Positions 1 through 11,764 of a stretch of 64,000 nucleotides of DNA are shown here, piece by piece. The stretch's first letter is position 1; each line of letters starts with the position of its first letter. The position numbers and the translations under genes are program-made. The DNA is from Karstenula rhodostoma CBS 690.94 (taxonomy: Eukaryota; Ascomycota; Dothideomycetes; Pleosporales; Didymosphaeriaceae): the NCBI GenBank assembly GCA_010093485.1, contig MU001493.1, positions 529,599-593,598 on the forward strand, written 5' to 3'. The notes under the pieces were generated by a model. That model worked only from the letters and a program-made list of their open reading frames with translations, had not been told where the DNA came from and ran no database searches.

Positions 1-584
1 AAAGCCTATATAGGTCGGTAGCCTACAAAAACACGCGATTGACCCAAAGCGATATAGATGCAGAGTTTACACTCGAAATCAGAAGTATATGGATCAGGAC
101 TAAATGTGATGAGCAGACCCAATGAGTTGATGGTGGGGCAGTGTAAAGCCAAGCTAGCCTCAATTGGTGCGAGGCTGCCTTGCGGGTTGTGATCATCAGC
201 GACCCAGCCACACAAGCTCTCTTTCACATCACACCTGAGTTCTGCTCAAATTCCCTCTCGATTACCGTGACCACACTACTGACTGAATCGCTTGGGGTTT
301 TGAAAGTCGAACAGCTCTATCGAACGTTTACTCTATAGGGACTCCTGCTTTCACTGCTGTTTCTTCTTCTCCAAGCACGTCGCTGGCAAGCAACATGCCG
401 CAATTGGAAGGCTCTACAGACGCCCGGGTGAACGAGTCTCTTGCTGTTGGCTACTTCCGTTTGGTTATACTACAACCGAGAGATATCGATGCACCACTTG
501 TCGAGTCGATCTCGCATGCTCTTTTGTTCACAGAGGATTATCCACCTTCCTAATCTCTTCGTTGCCACACAGAATACCTCAACC
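1..584. other. no gene recognised
   Basis: Only short chance reading frames are seen on either strand. The last part may hold further decayed sequence of the HET relic that follows, but no domain can be read. Confidence 0.4.
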
Positions 585-858
585 ACAAAGAACAACTGTT
601 GATGGGGCTAGGGCCCGCGGCGCTCCAAAAGGAGACATAGTTGTTGTACTCCGTGGGGGACCTGTGCCATATGTGCTCCGACCCTCGCCAAGTCACATTG
701 CGGCGTATCAACTTGTAGGAGAGTGCTACGTGCATAGGGTAATGAATGGTGAGGCATTGCATCATGTGAGAGAAGAAGTGGAGGCTAAAGGTTTTATGCT
801 GTTGCCTACTAATTCGCAGAGACGCACCGGCCCGTTAGAGACGTTTGATGTGATCTAG
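585..858 (+). pseudogene. C-terminal relic of a heterokaryon-incompatibility (HET) protein
   Basis: From 631 the frame reads GDIVVVLRGG, then VPYVLRP, then YQLVGECYVH and MNGEA. This is the conserved tail of fungal HET-domain proteins (pattern GD-hydrophobic-VLxGG...PFVLR...YxLVGExYVHG-MxGEA). The expected upstream piece GLGPAALQK is present at 605-631 but one frame away, so a single base appears to be missing around 629-631. No HET domain proper is visible upstream, so this is a broken fragment rather than a working gene. It ends at a TAG at 856-858. The family match comes from remembered motif patterns; frameshift and truncation are seen directly. Confidence 0.55.
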
Positions 859-1565
859 ATGATTGAGGGATATGGCTGCGTGGCAAAGGATTGGAAGTAA
901 GACCAGGAACCTACATCCAAAGATACGACCCTTCAGAATTGTGCTGGTGGCAGACGTAAATCTTTTCCGTCGCAGTCATATCGATCAGCTGGGTTTTATT
1001 GGCTGGACTGCAGGCATGGCGGGGAAGGTATGCTGTGCCACATTGGGAATCCCGAGAAAACGTCCCGCCCTTATCTCCTGCAGGCAGACGCCCGCGATAG
1101 AATTCATAACATCACTGAAACAAATACCAGACTTATCTAAATCATGGCAGCACGTGTTGCTAAATTTGTGGACGGACATCGCCAAACTACGCGACTTTTT
1201 CTCACTCACAAGGCTATCACTTCTTGCTCTGATGAACAAGTTTTTGAGGCTGAGGCTGAGCGTCCGTGTACATGCGCTATTCGTCAACTCGTACCACTTC
1301 ATTGGATCTCCATGCACGATATCTCCAATAAGAGCGAACGGATTAGAGAAACCTTATCCTATGGCTGCCATGTCGTTGGATTCATTTGAGCATACATATG
1401 GAGCCTTGTGCTGCTGCCTACTCGTCCTCATTGATTTTTCATATGCGGAGAAGCAACAGCAATTCAACATCTTTCACTATTACCATCAACACCAGCCACC
1501 AACACGGATCATCAAAGCTCTGAGTACATCCGCGCATTCAATTGATCGCGCACAATAGCACAATC
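859..1565. other. upstream region and leader of the helicase gene
   Basis: An open frame runs through 863-1558 but starts at TTG, has no recognisable domain and overlaps the expected promoter and leader. The last 130 bases are CA/CT-rich, as in fungal leaders. No clear TATA box was found. Confidence 0.4.
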
Positions 1566-4500
1566 ATGATTCATTTGGGCAACAGACGAGGCAACACTGG
1601 TTTTGGTGGTAGGTCACGTGGTGGGAACAGTTGGCGTGGTCGAGGCGGCGGGCCATCAAGGAGACAGCCCGACGCACATGGAGTGTGTCGTTTTTATCAA
1701 GAGAGCGGGTCTTGCAAGTTCGGAGACAGGTGCAGATTTTCCCATGACATCACGCCGGGAAGAGAGAAGAAGCCGAAGGAAGAGGAAACACCGACACAAC
1801 AGCAGGCAAGAGGCGAATATAACTATTGGAAGAGGGCGCTCAAGTCCCCTCCCCGACCGAATGACGAGAAGACAACCCTTCAGCTGTGGAGTGGTGCTCT
1901 GAAGATACTCGACGGAGACGAACGGGAGTGGAAGCAGGTGCTGCCAAGAGATATTGATAACGAGGAGAACTTCGGCCGAGACCACATCAAAAACACCATG
2001 TCGGTGCGGACTCGACTGACAGACCATCACGGGCTGATCGAAGTAGCGCTGGCGTTTCTTCGAACCATTACGCATCCTGCGATCCTTGACTGCCTTTCCG
2101 TGGAGACCTATGTAGGTAGTATCTACAATTTTGTCACCGGAGCAAACGGTAAACGCGCAGTCCCTTTCTTCCAGCATGTTTGCGAAACTGTCGGCAAGGC
2201 CTATGGTGATCTCATCACCCCAGATTTTACTACAAAAGCGGAGCAATTGATGATTGCGATGTCTCTGGCGCTCCGCGAGATACTCCGGAGGGAATCGCGT
2301 GCCCGCTTCAACGAAGATCTTCCTGCTCTGATAGATGCGATCGAAAATTTCGTACAGATGATTAGCGATAAACAGTCACATACCTACACGATCGTAACTC
2401 GCCATAGTGGAGAGATGCGTGCGGTCGTGGATCGCGCGAACGGACTGTTGGTACAAGAGGAAGAAGTGCAGGAGCTACTCCAGCCATCCGCCGCTCCTTC
2501 CTCTTACCCTCGAAACATCAATATTCCGCAGGATCGACACGACAACGACAAGGCAGACATCTCGCAGATGGAGATATTTCCTACGCGCGAGGAGATAATG
2601 GCCGACGTACCCGAATTCCTGCCACTCGCGGACAAGGATCAGCCTCATTTTATCGATGACCCAGCTCAACGCCATGTCGACACCAATTTCCGCCTGCTTC
2701 GCTACGATACGTTCGGTGAACTAAAAGAGGCATTGGGGAATCTTATGCACGCCATCGAAGCAGACCATACGATCCTCCGGAACCCGAAGCTCAGCTTCGG
2801 TGATTTTCGAGCGTACCATTATCCTAATTCCTACATTGGCTATCTCTCATTTGACCAGCGCCGTGGTTTGGAGGTTCAGATGTCCTTTCCACAGTTGCAG
2901 ATTCTTCGTGGCAAATCGGCAGCTAATCGGCGCAAGTGGTGGGAAGACTGTAAACGCTTGAGCGAGGGTATACTTCTCTCGTTTATCACAGTACATGACA
3001 ATGTGGTTCAGCATGTCTTTCTCACCGTCACAATGCGAACTACGGACAACAGGAGGGATCACAGCCTCACGAGTGACGAACGTCAAGGAACCATTACGGC
3101 GAAGCTGGCACGGCACAACCAGAACGACGTCGAGACACTTATTCGCCTCAGTTGCGAGAAGACGCGGGGAGTGTTGATCGAGTTTCCCGGAGTGCTGCCA
3201 GCTACATTCATGCCCGTCTTGACGAACCTTCAAGAGATGAATCGCTTAGGACGACTGCCCTTTCAACAGTGGATCTTGCCTGGAAAAGCTCAGCCAATGA
3301 AGCGAGCTGAAAAGGTGGACATTCCACCACCACTGTATGCGCGAGGCAGCTTTCAATTTTCTCTGGAGCCTATCTTGAAGCCGGATGCACCTGGTAACGG
3401 AAATATCCGCATCAACCCCGCATCGATCACTGTTGATGATGTGGAGCTTCTCCGTAATATGGAAACACGAACCCAGCTGGATCTAGGGCAGTGCCGCGCA
3501 TTGCTTGCAGCCCTTACTCGTGAGTTCGCTTTCATACAAGGTCCGCCGGGCACCGGAAAATCGTTCCTGGGAGTTCAATTGATGAAGGTTCTCATGGAAT
3601 GCAAAAACAGGGCTGATCTAGGCCCCATTGTCATTGTGTAAGTACTTCGACCTTTTCTCCTCAACGTGAGCTTATCTTATCCCAAGATGCTACACGAACC
3701 ATGCATTGGACCAATTCCTTGAGCACTTGCTTGAGATAGGCATTCAGAAACTCGTTCGTCTAGGAGGTCAAAGCCATTCGACCTTACTAGAGGATCACAA
3801 TCTTCGGAAGGTATCTCAAGCCGAGTCAAAAACTCGCTCTGAGGGCTATATCCTAGGTACATCATATGACGCCTTGGAACATGAGAGCGATCATATCAAA
3901 AGGAGTTTAGGAAGAATTCACACTGCTACCCATGGAGACTGGAAACAGCTACAGTATCATCTCCAGAACAGATACCCAAGTATCCACCGACAGTTTTTAC
4001 AGGTGGACGAAGATGGGTTTGAAAAGGCTGGCCGTCATCCCTTCGACATTTGGACATCCACGGGCACTTCACGACTTAAAGTTGCTGAGGGACATGTGCA
4101 AAGCTTGCTCGACGATAACACCTTGATTGAGAAGGCAGAGGGCGATGCTAATTCTCTGTCGCGTGCTGAAAGAGACAAGATTCGGAACATCTGGGCTCAA
4201 GAAATCAGGGACATCGCACTGGACGACATCTTCGAGAGAGTCAAGGACACTGAGCGTCTTCAAAAGCAGATAACCAACGTACATGACGAAATTGATCGAA
4301 GGGTGTTGCAGAACGCAGATGTCATCGGCATCACGACTACGGGTCTAGCGAAGCGGATAGCCACCTTGCAGCGCGTCAGATGCAAAGTTGTCATCTGTGA
4401 AGAAGCAGGGGAGGTAATGGAGCCCCACTTGATCTCCGCGCTTCTTCCGGAGCATTTCATACAGATTGGGGACCACGAACAGCTGCGTCCTCAAATCAAC

Positions 4501-7500
4501 AATTTCAAAGACTTGTCTCTCGAGAGTCGAAAAGGGCAGTTGTATCAATTAGACCGCAGTCAGTTCGAAAGATTGTCTGTTGGTGAGCCGGGTAGGCTCC
4601 GAATGCCAGTTGCCCAGCTCAACGTCCAGCGACGTATGCGTCCGGAAATCTCAAAGTTGATCCGAGAAACGATCTATCCCGGATTGGTTGATCACCTGGG
4701 CACTGCCGTACACCCTGATGTTGTTGGTATGCGAAAAAACGTTTTCTGGGTTGACCATAACGAGTTGGAAGACAACCAACGACAAGACATGCATCACAAA
4801 TCTCACTCCAACCAGTGGGAAGTTGACATGGTCCACGCGATGGTTCGTCATATTGTACGTCAGGGAGCATACAAGAGCAGCGAGATCGCCGTGCTCACTC
4901 CCTACACTGGGCAGCTCCAGAAGCTACGTGCAGCATTACGCAGTGACTTCGAAATCGTCCTCAGTGATAGGGATCAAGAAGCATTGGAAAAAGACGGCTT
5001 CGAAGATTCGGAGAACGATCCACCAGCAAACGGACAGAGCGACGTCAACACTCATAGAAAGGCACCACTTGCAAAGAAGAACCTAAGTGAGCTGTTGAGG
5101 GTTGCCACAGTGGACAATTTTCAAGGCGAAGAAGCTAAAGTTATCATCATCTCGCTAGTGCGCAGCAACAGCATCCCAAAGGTCGGATTTCTGAAGACCA
5201 CGAACCGCATCAACGTCCTCTTGAGCCGAGCTCAGAATGGCATGTATCTCTTCGGGAACTCAAACACGTACTCTTACGTTCCCATGTGGGAGAAAGTTCT
5301 TGACATACTCCGAGCAGATGAATCGGTTGGAACGGCTCTGGAGCTCTGCTGCCCCCGGCATCCGGAAACCCCAATCCAAGTATCTCAGCCGGACGATTTC
5401 TCCAGACTTAGTCCGGAAGGCGGGTGTCGTGAAGCATGCCCGTGGCGTCTCTCTGATTGCGGTCACATGTGTCAGGCTCGGTGCCATTCGGAAAGTATGC
5501 ACCAGGTTTTCCCCTGCCCCCAACCATGTCAGCGTCTCCATGACCCATGTCGACATCTTTGTCAAAAGAGATGTGGGGAAGACTGTGGAAGATGTCTTGT
5601 CAAGCTCGATGACGTCGAGCTTCCTTGCGGCCACTTTAAGCACAACATCTCCTGCTACATGGCGCAGGTCCCGAATTTGATCCCTTGCACTATCCAAGTG
5701 GAAAAAAAAGTACCTGCATGCAACCATCTAGTACAGGTACCCTGTGGAAAAGATGTGACCGCTGATAACTATGAATGCCCTACACCTTGCTCTCGACTTC
5801 TGGAGTGTGGGCATCCCTGCCCTGGAACTTGTAGTCAATGCAAGCCTAAAACCGGAGAATCGGCTGCAACCCATCAGAAATGCCGCAAGGTGTGTGGCAG
5901 GAAAATGGGGGCCTGTAACCACACTTGCCAGAAGCCATGCCACGAGGGAGAAGCCTGTGGCACCTGTTCAGAGCCTTGTGAAGTCCGATGTAAGCACTCC
6001 AAGTGCACCGCAAAGTGTTCGGAGCCTTGCGCACCCTGCGTGGAGACCTGTGCGTGGAGCTGCGAGCATCAAAGGTCCTGTACAATGCCGTGCTCTGCGC
6101 CTTGCAACCGGTTACCTTGCGATGTGCGATGCCCAAAGACCTTGAAGTGTGGCCACCAGTGTCCTGGACTTTGCGGTGAAACGTGTCCAGAGCCGCTTTG
6201 TCACCAGTGTACGAATAAACAAGACAGCCGAGTCGATCTTTTGGAAATGCTCACTTATGCCGAGATCAACGTCAACGAGAATCCCATTGTTGTCCTTGGT
6301 TGTGGGCACTTCTTCACAGCTGAAAGTCTCGACGGTCTCGTTGGTATGGCCGATGTGTATACTTCCGACAGAGTTGGGCAGATCAACGGGCTTGCAGACA
6401 TTTCGGGCTCTTTCGCCGGCAAGATTCCTCAATGTCCAGATTGTCAAGCTCCAGTAAGGCAGTATGTTACGCAGCGTTACAATCGTGTGATCAACAGAGC
6501 GGTTATTGATGAGCTGTCAAAGCGATTTCTCGTTCATGGGCAAGTAGGCCTGAGGGAACTCAAACAGAGGGTGGACGACATCGAGACAGAGCTGGAAGGC
6601 TCCCGGGCAGAAATTACCACGGGCAATCCAAGTCCCCGTCTTGCCTTGATCATCGGTGCCAGAGCGGCAGAAGACCGGTTTAAAGCCGACAGGGTTAAGA
6701 TGATCCAAGGGCGATACAAAAGCCCTTCCAAGTTAGGGAACGATATCACCATGTTCTTGAGAAAGGTCGCAGATCGTCACCAACCGGCACAGAAGCTTCA
6801 CGAAGCCACTGTCCATGCGATGGCAGCCAAACGTTCAATGCCCCTCGACAAAGCGTTTGCCTCGCTTGAAATCAACGAACAAGTTCCCATGGTCGAGCGT
6901 GATCGTCGCGTGGTGCTAGGTGGGCGGATCCTCCAGATCAGAACTCACTCGATGATCCTCGAGGACAAATTCTGCATTGCTAAAGCTATTAGTAACGACG
7001 CCGATATAAAACTCCCAGGAGGCATGCCAGCGGCGCTAACCAGCGCTTTCCTCAAGTCGTGCAAAGCCATGATAACCGAGAGCACCGCTGCCAATATTCC
7101 AAAGCTCGCGGTTGAAGCATCACTCTATTTCGCCAATATAGCGCGAAGGTATCAATCCTCTGGCCTGCCGGATGAACGTGACAGAGCGAAGGCAACCGAA
7201 TACACGGCAGAAGCCAAAGCTCTCCTCGAAAATGCTCTTGAGAGCTGCAAAAAACCTTTCCAGAATGCAGATAAGCTGAGCGTGGCAGTGGAGGAAAGTC
7301 TGAAACTACTACGTAGGTCATGGTACGAGGACGTGACGGCAGACGAGCTGGCGATGATCAAGGCCGCGATGGTATCGGACCCAAAGGGGATTATGACTCA
7401 CTCTGGGCATTGGTATAATTGTACCAATGGACATCCAGTACGCTGAAGAAACTTGTAACTCTTTGAGTGTGCGCTAACGAATTTGTAGTTCGCGATAGGT

Positions 7501-7614
7501 GAATGTGGTATGCCAATGGAGCGAGCACGTTGTCCGGAATGCGGCGCGCGCATTGGCGGATCAAACCACACAGCTGAGGCTGGCGTTACTCGAGCTGTTA
7601 ACATGGAGCAATGA
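1566..7614 (+). CDS. NF-X1-type zinc finger RNA helicase (ZNFX1/Hrr1-like)
   Basis: Exons 1566-3637, 3687-7437 and 7489-7614 give 1982 residues. Both introns are GT..AG and the joins restore conserved motifs. An RGG-rich N-terminus (residues 4-33) leads into a C-x8-C-x5-C-x3-H finger (41-60). The superfamily 1 helicase core shows Walker A GPPGTGKS (about 658), motif II with EEAG (about 927), TPYTGQ (about 1093) and VDNFQGEE (about 1164), with NRINVLLSRA just after. A run of NF-X1-type Cys-rich repeats covers about 1242-1535. The small last exon completes an RZ-type finger (HWYNC...GHP then FAIGECG and RCPECG), which is lost if the second intron is read through to the TGA at 7446. Relatives (S. 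pombe Hrr1, animal ZNFX1) act in small-RNA and RNA surveillance pathways; that role here is inferred. The first ATG in frame is at 1566. Confidence 0.95.
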
Positions 7615-8119
7615 AGAGGACGGTTCGTGGAGATTCGATTGGGGCAGATCGAGGTAGTGGATGGGGACTAATGACAAGCGATGTAATATCAACATCACGT
7701 GCAGTTGAATTAGGCATTTCATCTTATTGATTGATGAGTCCTTTTTCGACTTTGGGACGTATCGACCAAGGGCAAGCTTCTGATGAAGACGGAAACCCGC
7801 GCGTTTCCTCACCGATGATTCCATTTTCCACCGACGGTGCAATTTCTGACCCCTTCTGACGTCCTAGTTCCAGACGCGAGCTAACCCGAAAGATATATCA
7901 GCTTACGAGCGACCCATTCTTTCCCTCGCGGAGCCAATCAACCAACGCCGCCCCATAATGAGCATTTCCAACATTACTAAGGTGAATCGCAGGATGCACA
8001 TTGCGGAGGAATCCGCGATGATTCATGGGGGGATTGGGATAGGTATAAAATGACAAGGAAGACAAGCAAATATATCGCACAGCAACCTCATTCATTCGTT
8101 TTGTAGGAAGATCATCAGC
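7615..8119. promoter_or_regulatory. intergenic region; promoter of the esterase gene
   Basis: A TATAAAA box lies at 8044-8050, about 70 bases before the esterase ATG at 8120. The rest is helicase 3' sequence with no gene seen. Confidence 0.6.
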
Positions 8120-9956
8120 ATGCGGTTCTACAACAGCGCACTTTTTTTCGCTGGCCTCAGCGCGGCCTACAATGGACACCAGACGAAACCCACGGCCACA
8201 ATTGACGGCGGAGTGATAGTGGGCACATGGACATCGCTGCCCTCCGCACCAGCAGCTGTGAACAAATTCCTCGGTGTCCCCTTCGCCGCGCCTCCCAAGC
8301 GTTTCGAGCCCCCGCAGAATCACAAGCCATGGACGCGGCCGCTGGACACACGAACGAGGAAACCAGCGTGTGTGCAGGAGTTTGCTTGTATGCCGTTAAT
8401 CTCTACTCTGTTGTTTGGGACGAGAAGCTGATGAGTACCAGTTGCGCAACCCGTGCTAAACCTCACGCTGGCGCTCTTCAACACACCACCGCCCGAAGAG
8501 AGCGAGGATTGCTTGTATCTCAATGTGTGGGCGCCTGCTAAGCCGGCTCCCAAAGGCGGACGAGCAGTCATGTTCTGGATCTACGGAGGAGGGTTATACT
8601 TCGGCGATGCGTCGATTGCGCAATACGATGGCAGTCATTTTGCCGCGTATGAGGATGTTGTGATAGTCGCTGCAAACTACCGCACGAACGGTTCGAAGTT
8701 TCCGATACTCAACGCAGTGAATCCGAGAAAGCTAACGAAAGAAACTAGTCTTCGGCTTCCCCGATGCCCCCGAGTTGGATATCAAAGAGCGCAATCTCGG
8801 CTTCCTCGATCAGCGTCTCGCGCTTGATTGGGTCCAGCGTAACATACACGCCTTCGGGGGTAACCCTAACAAAGTGACCATCTTCGGCGAGAGCGCGGGA
8901 TCCTTCTCAGTGGACGCGCTGCTGACGAGTTTCCCTGCGAAATCGACTCCACCCTTCCGAGCTGCCATCATGGAGAGCGGCCAGCTGAGCTACCGCGGAT
9001 CGCCAAATGTGGGGAAGCCGTATCCAGACGGCAAGTTATCCTGGGATGCTCTTGCAGCGGCACTGAACTGCACTGATGCGCAGAGCAATCTGACGTGCAT
9101 TTCCGCGGCACCTGCGAGCACGATCAAGGAGATCATCGAGAGCGAGTTCCTGTTCTTCTTCCCCGTCTTTGACAACCAAACTTTTTTTTCGAATTCTGCC
9201 GAACGCCGTAAAGCAGGTGATATCGCTCGCATTCCGATTTTGAGCGGCACAAATGCCGACGAGGGGCGCTTCATCGTGTACAGCCAGAATAACCTCACCG
9301 CGTACCTGCAGCAAGCACTTGGTGCAGCCCCAACTCCGGATCTGGTGGCAGCCGTCGAAAGGCAATATCCAATTGGCAGTGAGAGGTATCCCACGACTTA
9401 CGACGCACTCGCCGACATCGACACGGACATCTCGTTCCAATGCGGTGCGGCGCTCGTAGCCAACGACACGGCAGCCGTCGGCATCCCATCGTGGAGATAC
9501 TACGTGAGTCATAGTCCTGCTCTTTCCATCTCTTCCCATCATCTTAGCAAGCGATTCTCCGGGCGGCATGGATACATCAATATACGAGACACTTCGCAGA
9601 AGACGCTTTGCTAACACAGAACGCAGTACAACGCCTCTTTCCCCAACACCGCCCGCTTCCCCGACTCGCGCGCCTACCACTCATCCGAGATCGAATCTGT
9701 CTTCAGCACATATCCAGTTGCTAATTCGACGGCCGCTCAGCGCGAACTTTCTGGCTTCATGCGTGGTGCGTGGGCCAAATTTGCGAAAGATCCTGCGGCG
9801 GGACCGGGCTGGAAGGCAATTGATGTGAACAAGAAGGGGGCTGCGGATGTGGCTGTTTTCACGGCGGAGCAGCCGAAGAAAGTGAAGTTGGTCACGCAGA
9901 GCGAAGTCGATGGAAGGTGCGCGTTTTGGAGGGATATCTTGGCGGGGAGATATTAG
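8120..9956 (+). CDS. secreted type-B carboxylesterase/lipase
   Basis: Four exons: 8120-8387, 8442-8690, 8749-9503 and 9627-9956. The N-terminus (MRFYNSALFFAGLSAA) looks like a signal peptide. Family landmarks run in order: FLGVPFA near residue 50, the EDCLYLNVW block, the oxyanion-hole stretch IYGGGLYFG, the nucleophile elbow FGESAGS, the acidic residue in GTNADEGRF, and the catalytic His in AYHSSE in the last exon. The Ser-Glu-His triad is therefore complete. Introns were placed because each join restores a conserved block, such as NYRTN-VFGF. Several N-x-S/T sites fit secretion. The enzyme should hydrolyse carboxylic esters outside the cell; the substrate cannot be told from sequence. Confidence 0.92.
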
Positions 9957-11764
9957 GTTGGCCTGGGAGGGATGGGGGAGTGATAGTGTGTACAGTGCGC
10001 TCTGTAAGTGCTTTGTAAACAGTAGAAGTCGTGGGAAAATTCCTTTGGGGGCATGACGTCTCGATTGTGACAGCGAGCCATGTCTGAGCTTAACCAAAGA
10101 TGTCAAATGTCACCCACCTCAGCAATTAGAAGTCTCCTTCCTGCTCACACCCCAGCCGAGTCAGTAATCAACCTACATCATATCACCAAAGCACAACTCA
10201 CCTCATCGAGATACCTATCCACACGCCTCGACCACGCCGCCACCGCATTCCTCTCTCAACGACGACGACGACGGTGGCAAGCCCGTGGGGAAGAAGTCCA
10301 AGTACGAAGATCCCTTCAGCCGTCGTTAGATAGTCAAGGTGATTCTTTCTTTGTTCTCTAAAGAACCCTTCTCCTTTGGGGGGCCCAGGAGATAACCTGG
10401 TAAAAACAAAACAAGCCCTGGAATGCTCATGCCTCTACGTAGTCAGGGCAGGAACTCTTTGGAAGTACATCCAAAGTGCAAAACAGAGCAGTACATACCA
10501 GCTAATATAGCAGCTTGACTAACAGCATTTCGGGATTTTCACACCAGCCGATTTCAGCCTCGGCTTCGCACGCGCTATCAAAACCAGCAAGTGAGCGAAT
10601 CCACCACAGACGCGACGACCAAGCGATCGAAGATGCGACGGCCTCGCATCATAATGGCAGACTACAACTTTGGCGGCGATGCAGTGGATCGAGGGGGGGA
10701 TGGATACACATATGGGTGACAACGGCTGGCGGGATAAGCGGGGGGAATGGACAAGAACACAGGACAGCGTGTTTGTTGCAGACAGGCACGGCTTCTTTTT
10801 CAAAGCTGCCGAGAGATGAAGACGAAGAAACACATATACATGAGGTCGGCTGGCTGAGATAGGTGTGGTGGTAGGAACGGGCAGGAAGAAAAGAAATCCT
10901 AGGACACGCACAGGTAAAGGGTCTTTTTTACGAGATTCAGAGATGGCCTTTGTTTGTGGCAGTGTGTATATGTGGGTTGGGGCGCAGATAAATCAGCCGT
11001 GGTGAATATAAGATTGCGATGACCAATATCTTGGCGGCCTGTTCCTTGGTAGGCTCGTAAGATCTATCGTCACTATCGGACGAGCCTGATATGACTTGGC
11101 CAGATCGGCGTCGATATGCTCCGCGAACTCTTCCACCATGGCATCGAGTGCGCGCTGCGCCCTTCCGACCTGCAACCCAGATGTCAGCTCCGCGACAGCA
11201 TGCCGCCGCCAAGTATTGATTCCAGCCAGGCGGGCGACGCGCGCGTGTACGCGATAGTCTTAAGCCCGCGTAGGGATAGCTTAGAGGAGGGGTTTCTAGA
11301 ACGGGCGGAGAGAAGGGGTAGGTTATTGTGATGGCCTGGCCACTGTGTCATGAAGTGGTAGTCTGTGCATTTGAGGACGTCGGGGCGTTGCCGTCCGAGC
11401 ACCATGTACTTTCTTTTCTCCGGACTTTCTGCAGTGGACCGCTGTTTGTGGACCACGGCGACGTAGCCGTTGGAATAACCGATTTTTTTCCTTCTGGATC
11501 CTGTTACTGGGAGGATCTGGGGGCCGAGAGGGTCGAAACGGATGCTGACGCCGTCGCAGTGTACCAGTCACTCATGGGAACATAAAGACCGGATATAAGC
11601 TAAGGCCTTTACCAGTCAGATATAGAATAGTGAATTCTGGAGTAACTTAGCTTACTGTACAAGTTTGTAATCTTAACCTAATAGTGTATCGCCGGTGTTC
11701 ACCTTCCGTGAGAGATTAGTCTTATTGATCACTTTGCTCTAATTCAGTCGGGACCTCGAAGCGG
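9957..11764. other. 1.8-kb intergenic region with possible decayed coding sequence
   Basis: No intact gene was recognised. On the plus strand 10250-10330 can be read as an Asp-run peptide ending KYEDPFSRR before a TAG, without a credible start. On the minus strand about 11000-11560 holds open stretches that look coding but shift frame (listed separately). The region also contains the 3' ends of the esterase and the ABC transporter genes. Confidence 0.4.
11000..11560 (-). pseudogene. possible decayed gene of unknown identity
   Basis: Reading leftward from about 11556 there is an open stretch containing DGVSIRFDPLGPQILPV, IGYSNGYVAVVHKQR and KYMVLGRQRPDVLKCTDYH, with coding-like composition but no ATG start. 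Further on, near 11045-11175, one frame gives VGRAQRALDAMVEEFAEHI and a neighbouring frame continues with SDSDDRSYEPTKEQAAKI. No family was recognised. It may be a spliced gene not resolved here, a relic, or chance. Confidence 0.25.

Noticed and set aside
863..1558. 231-codon plus-strand open frame before the helicase
   Set aside because: Starts at TTG, shows no domain and overlaps the probable promoter and leader of the helicase gene.
1542..1565. Longer N-terminus for the helicase starting at 1542
   Set aside because: The codon at 1542 is TTG; the first ATG in frame is 1566.
10080..10361. 93-codon frame and Asp-run peptide in the intergenic region
   Set aside because: No domain, poor start and simple-sequence origin of the Arg/Asp runs.
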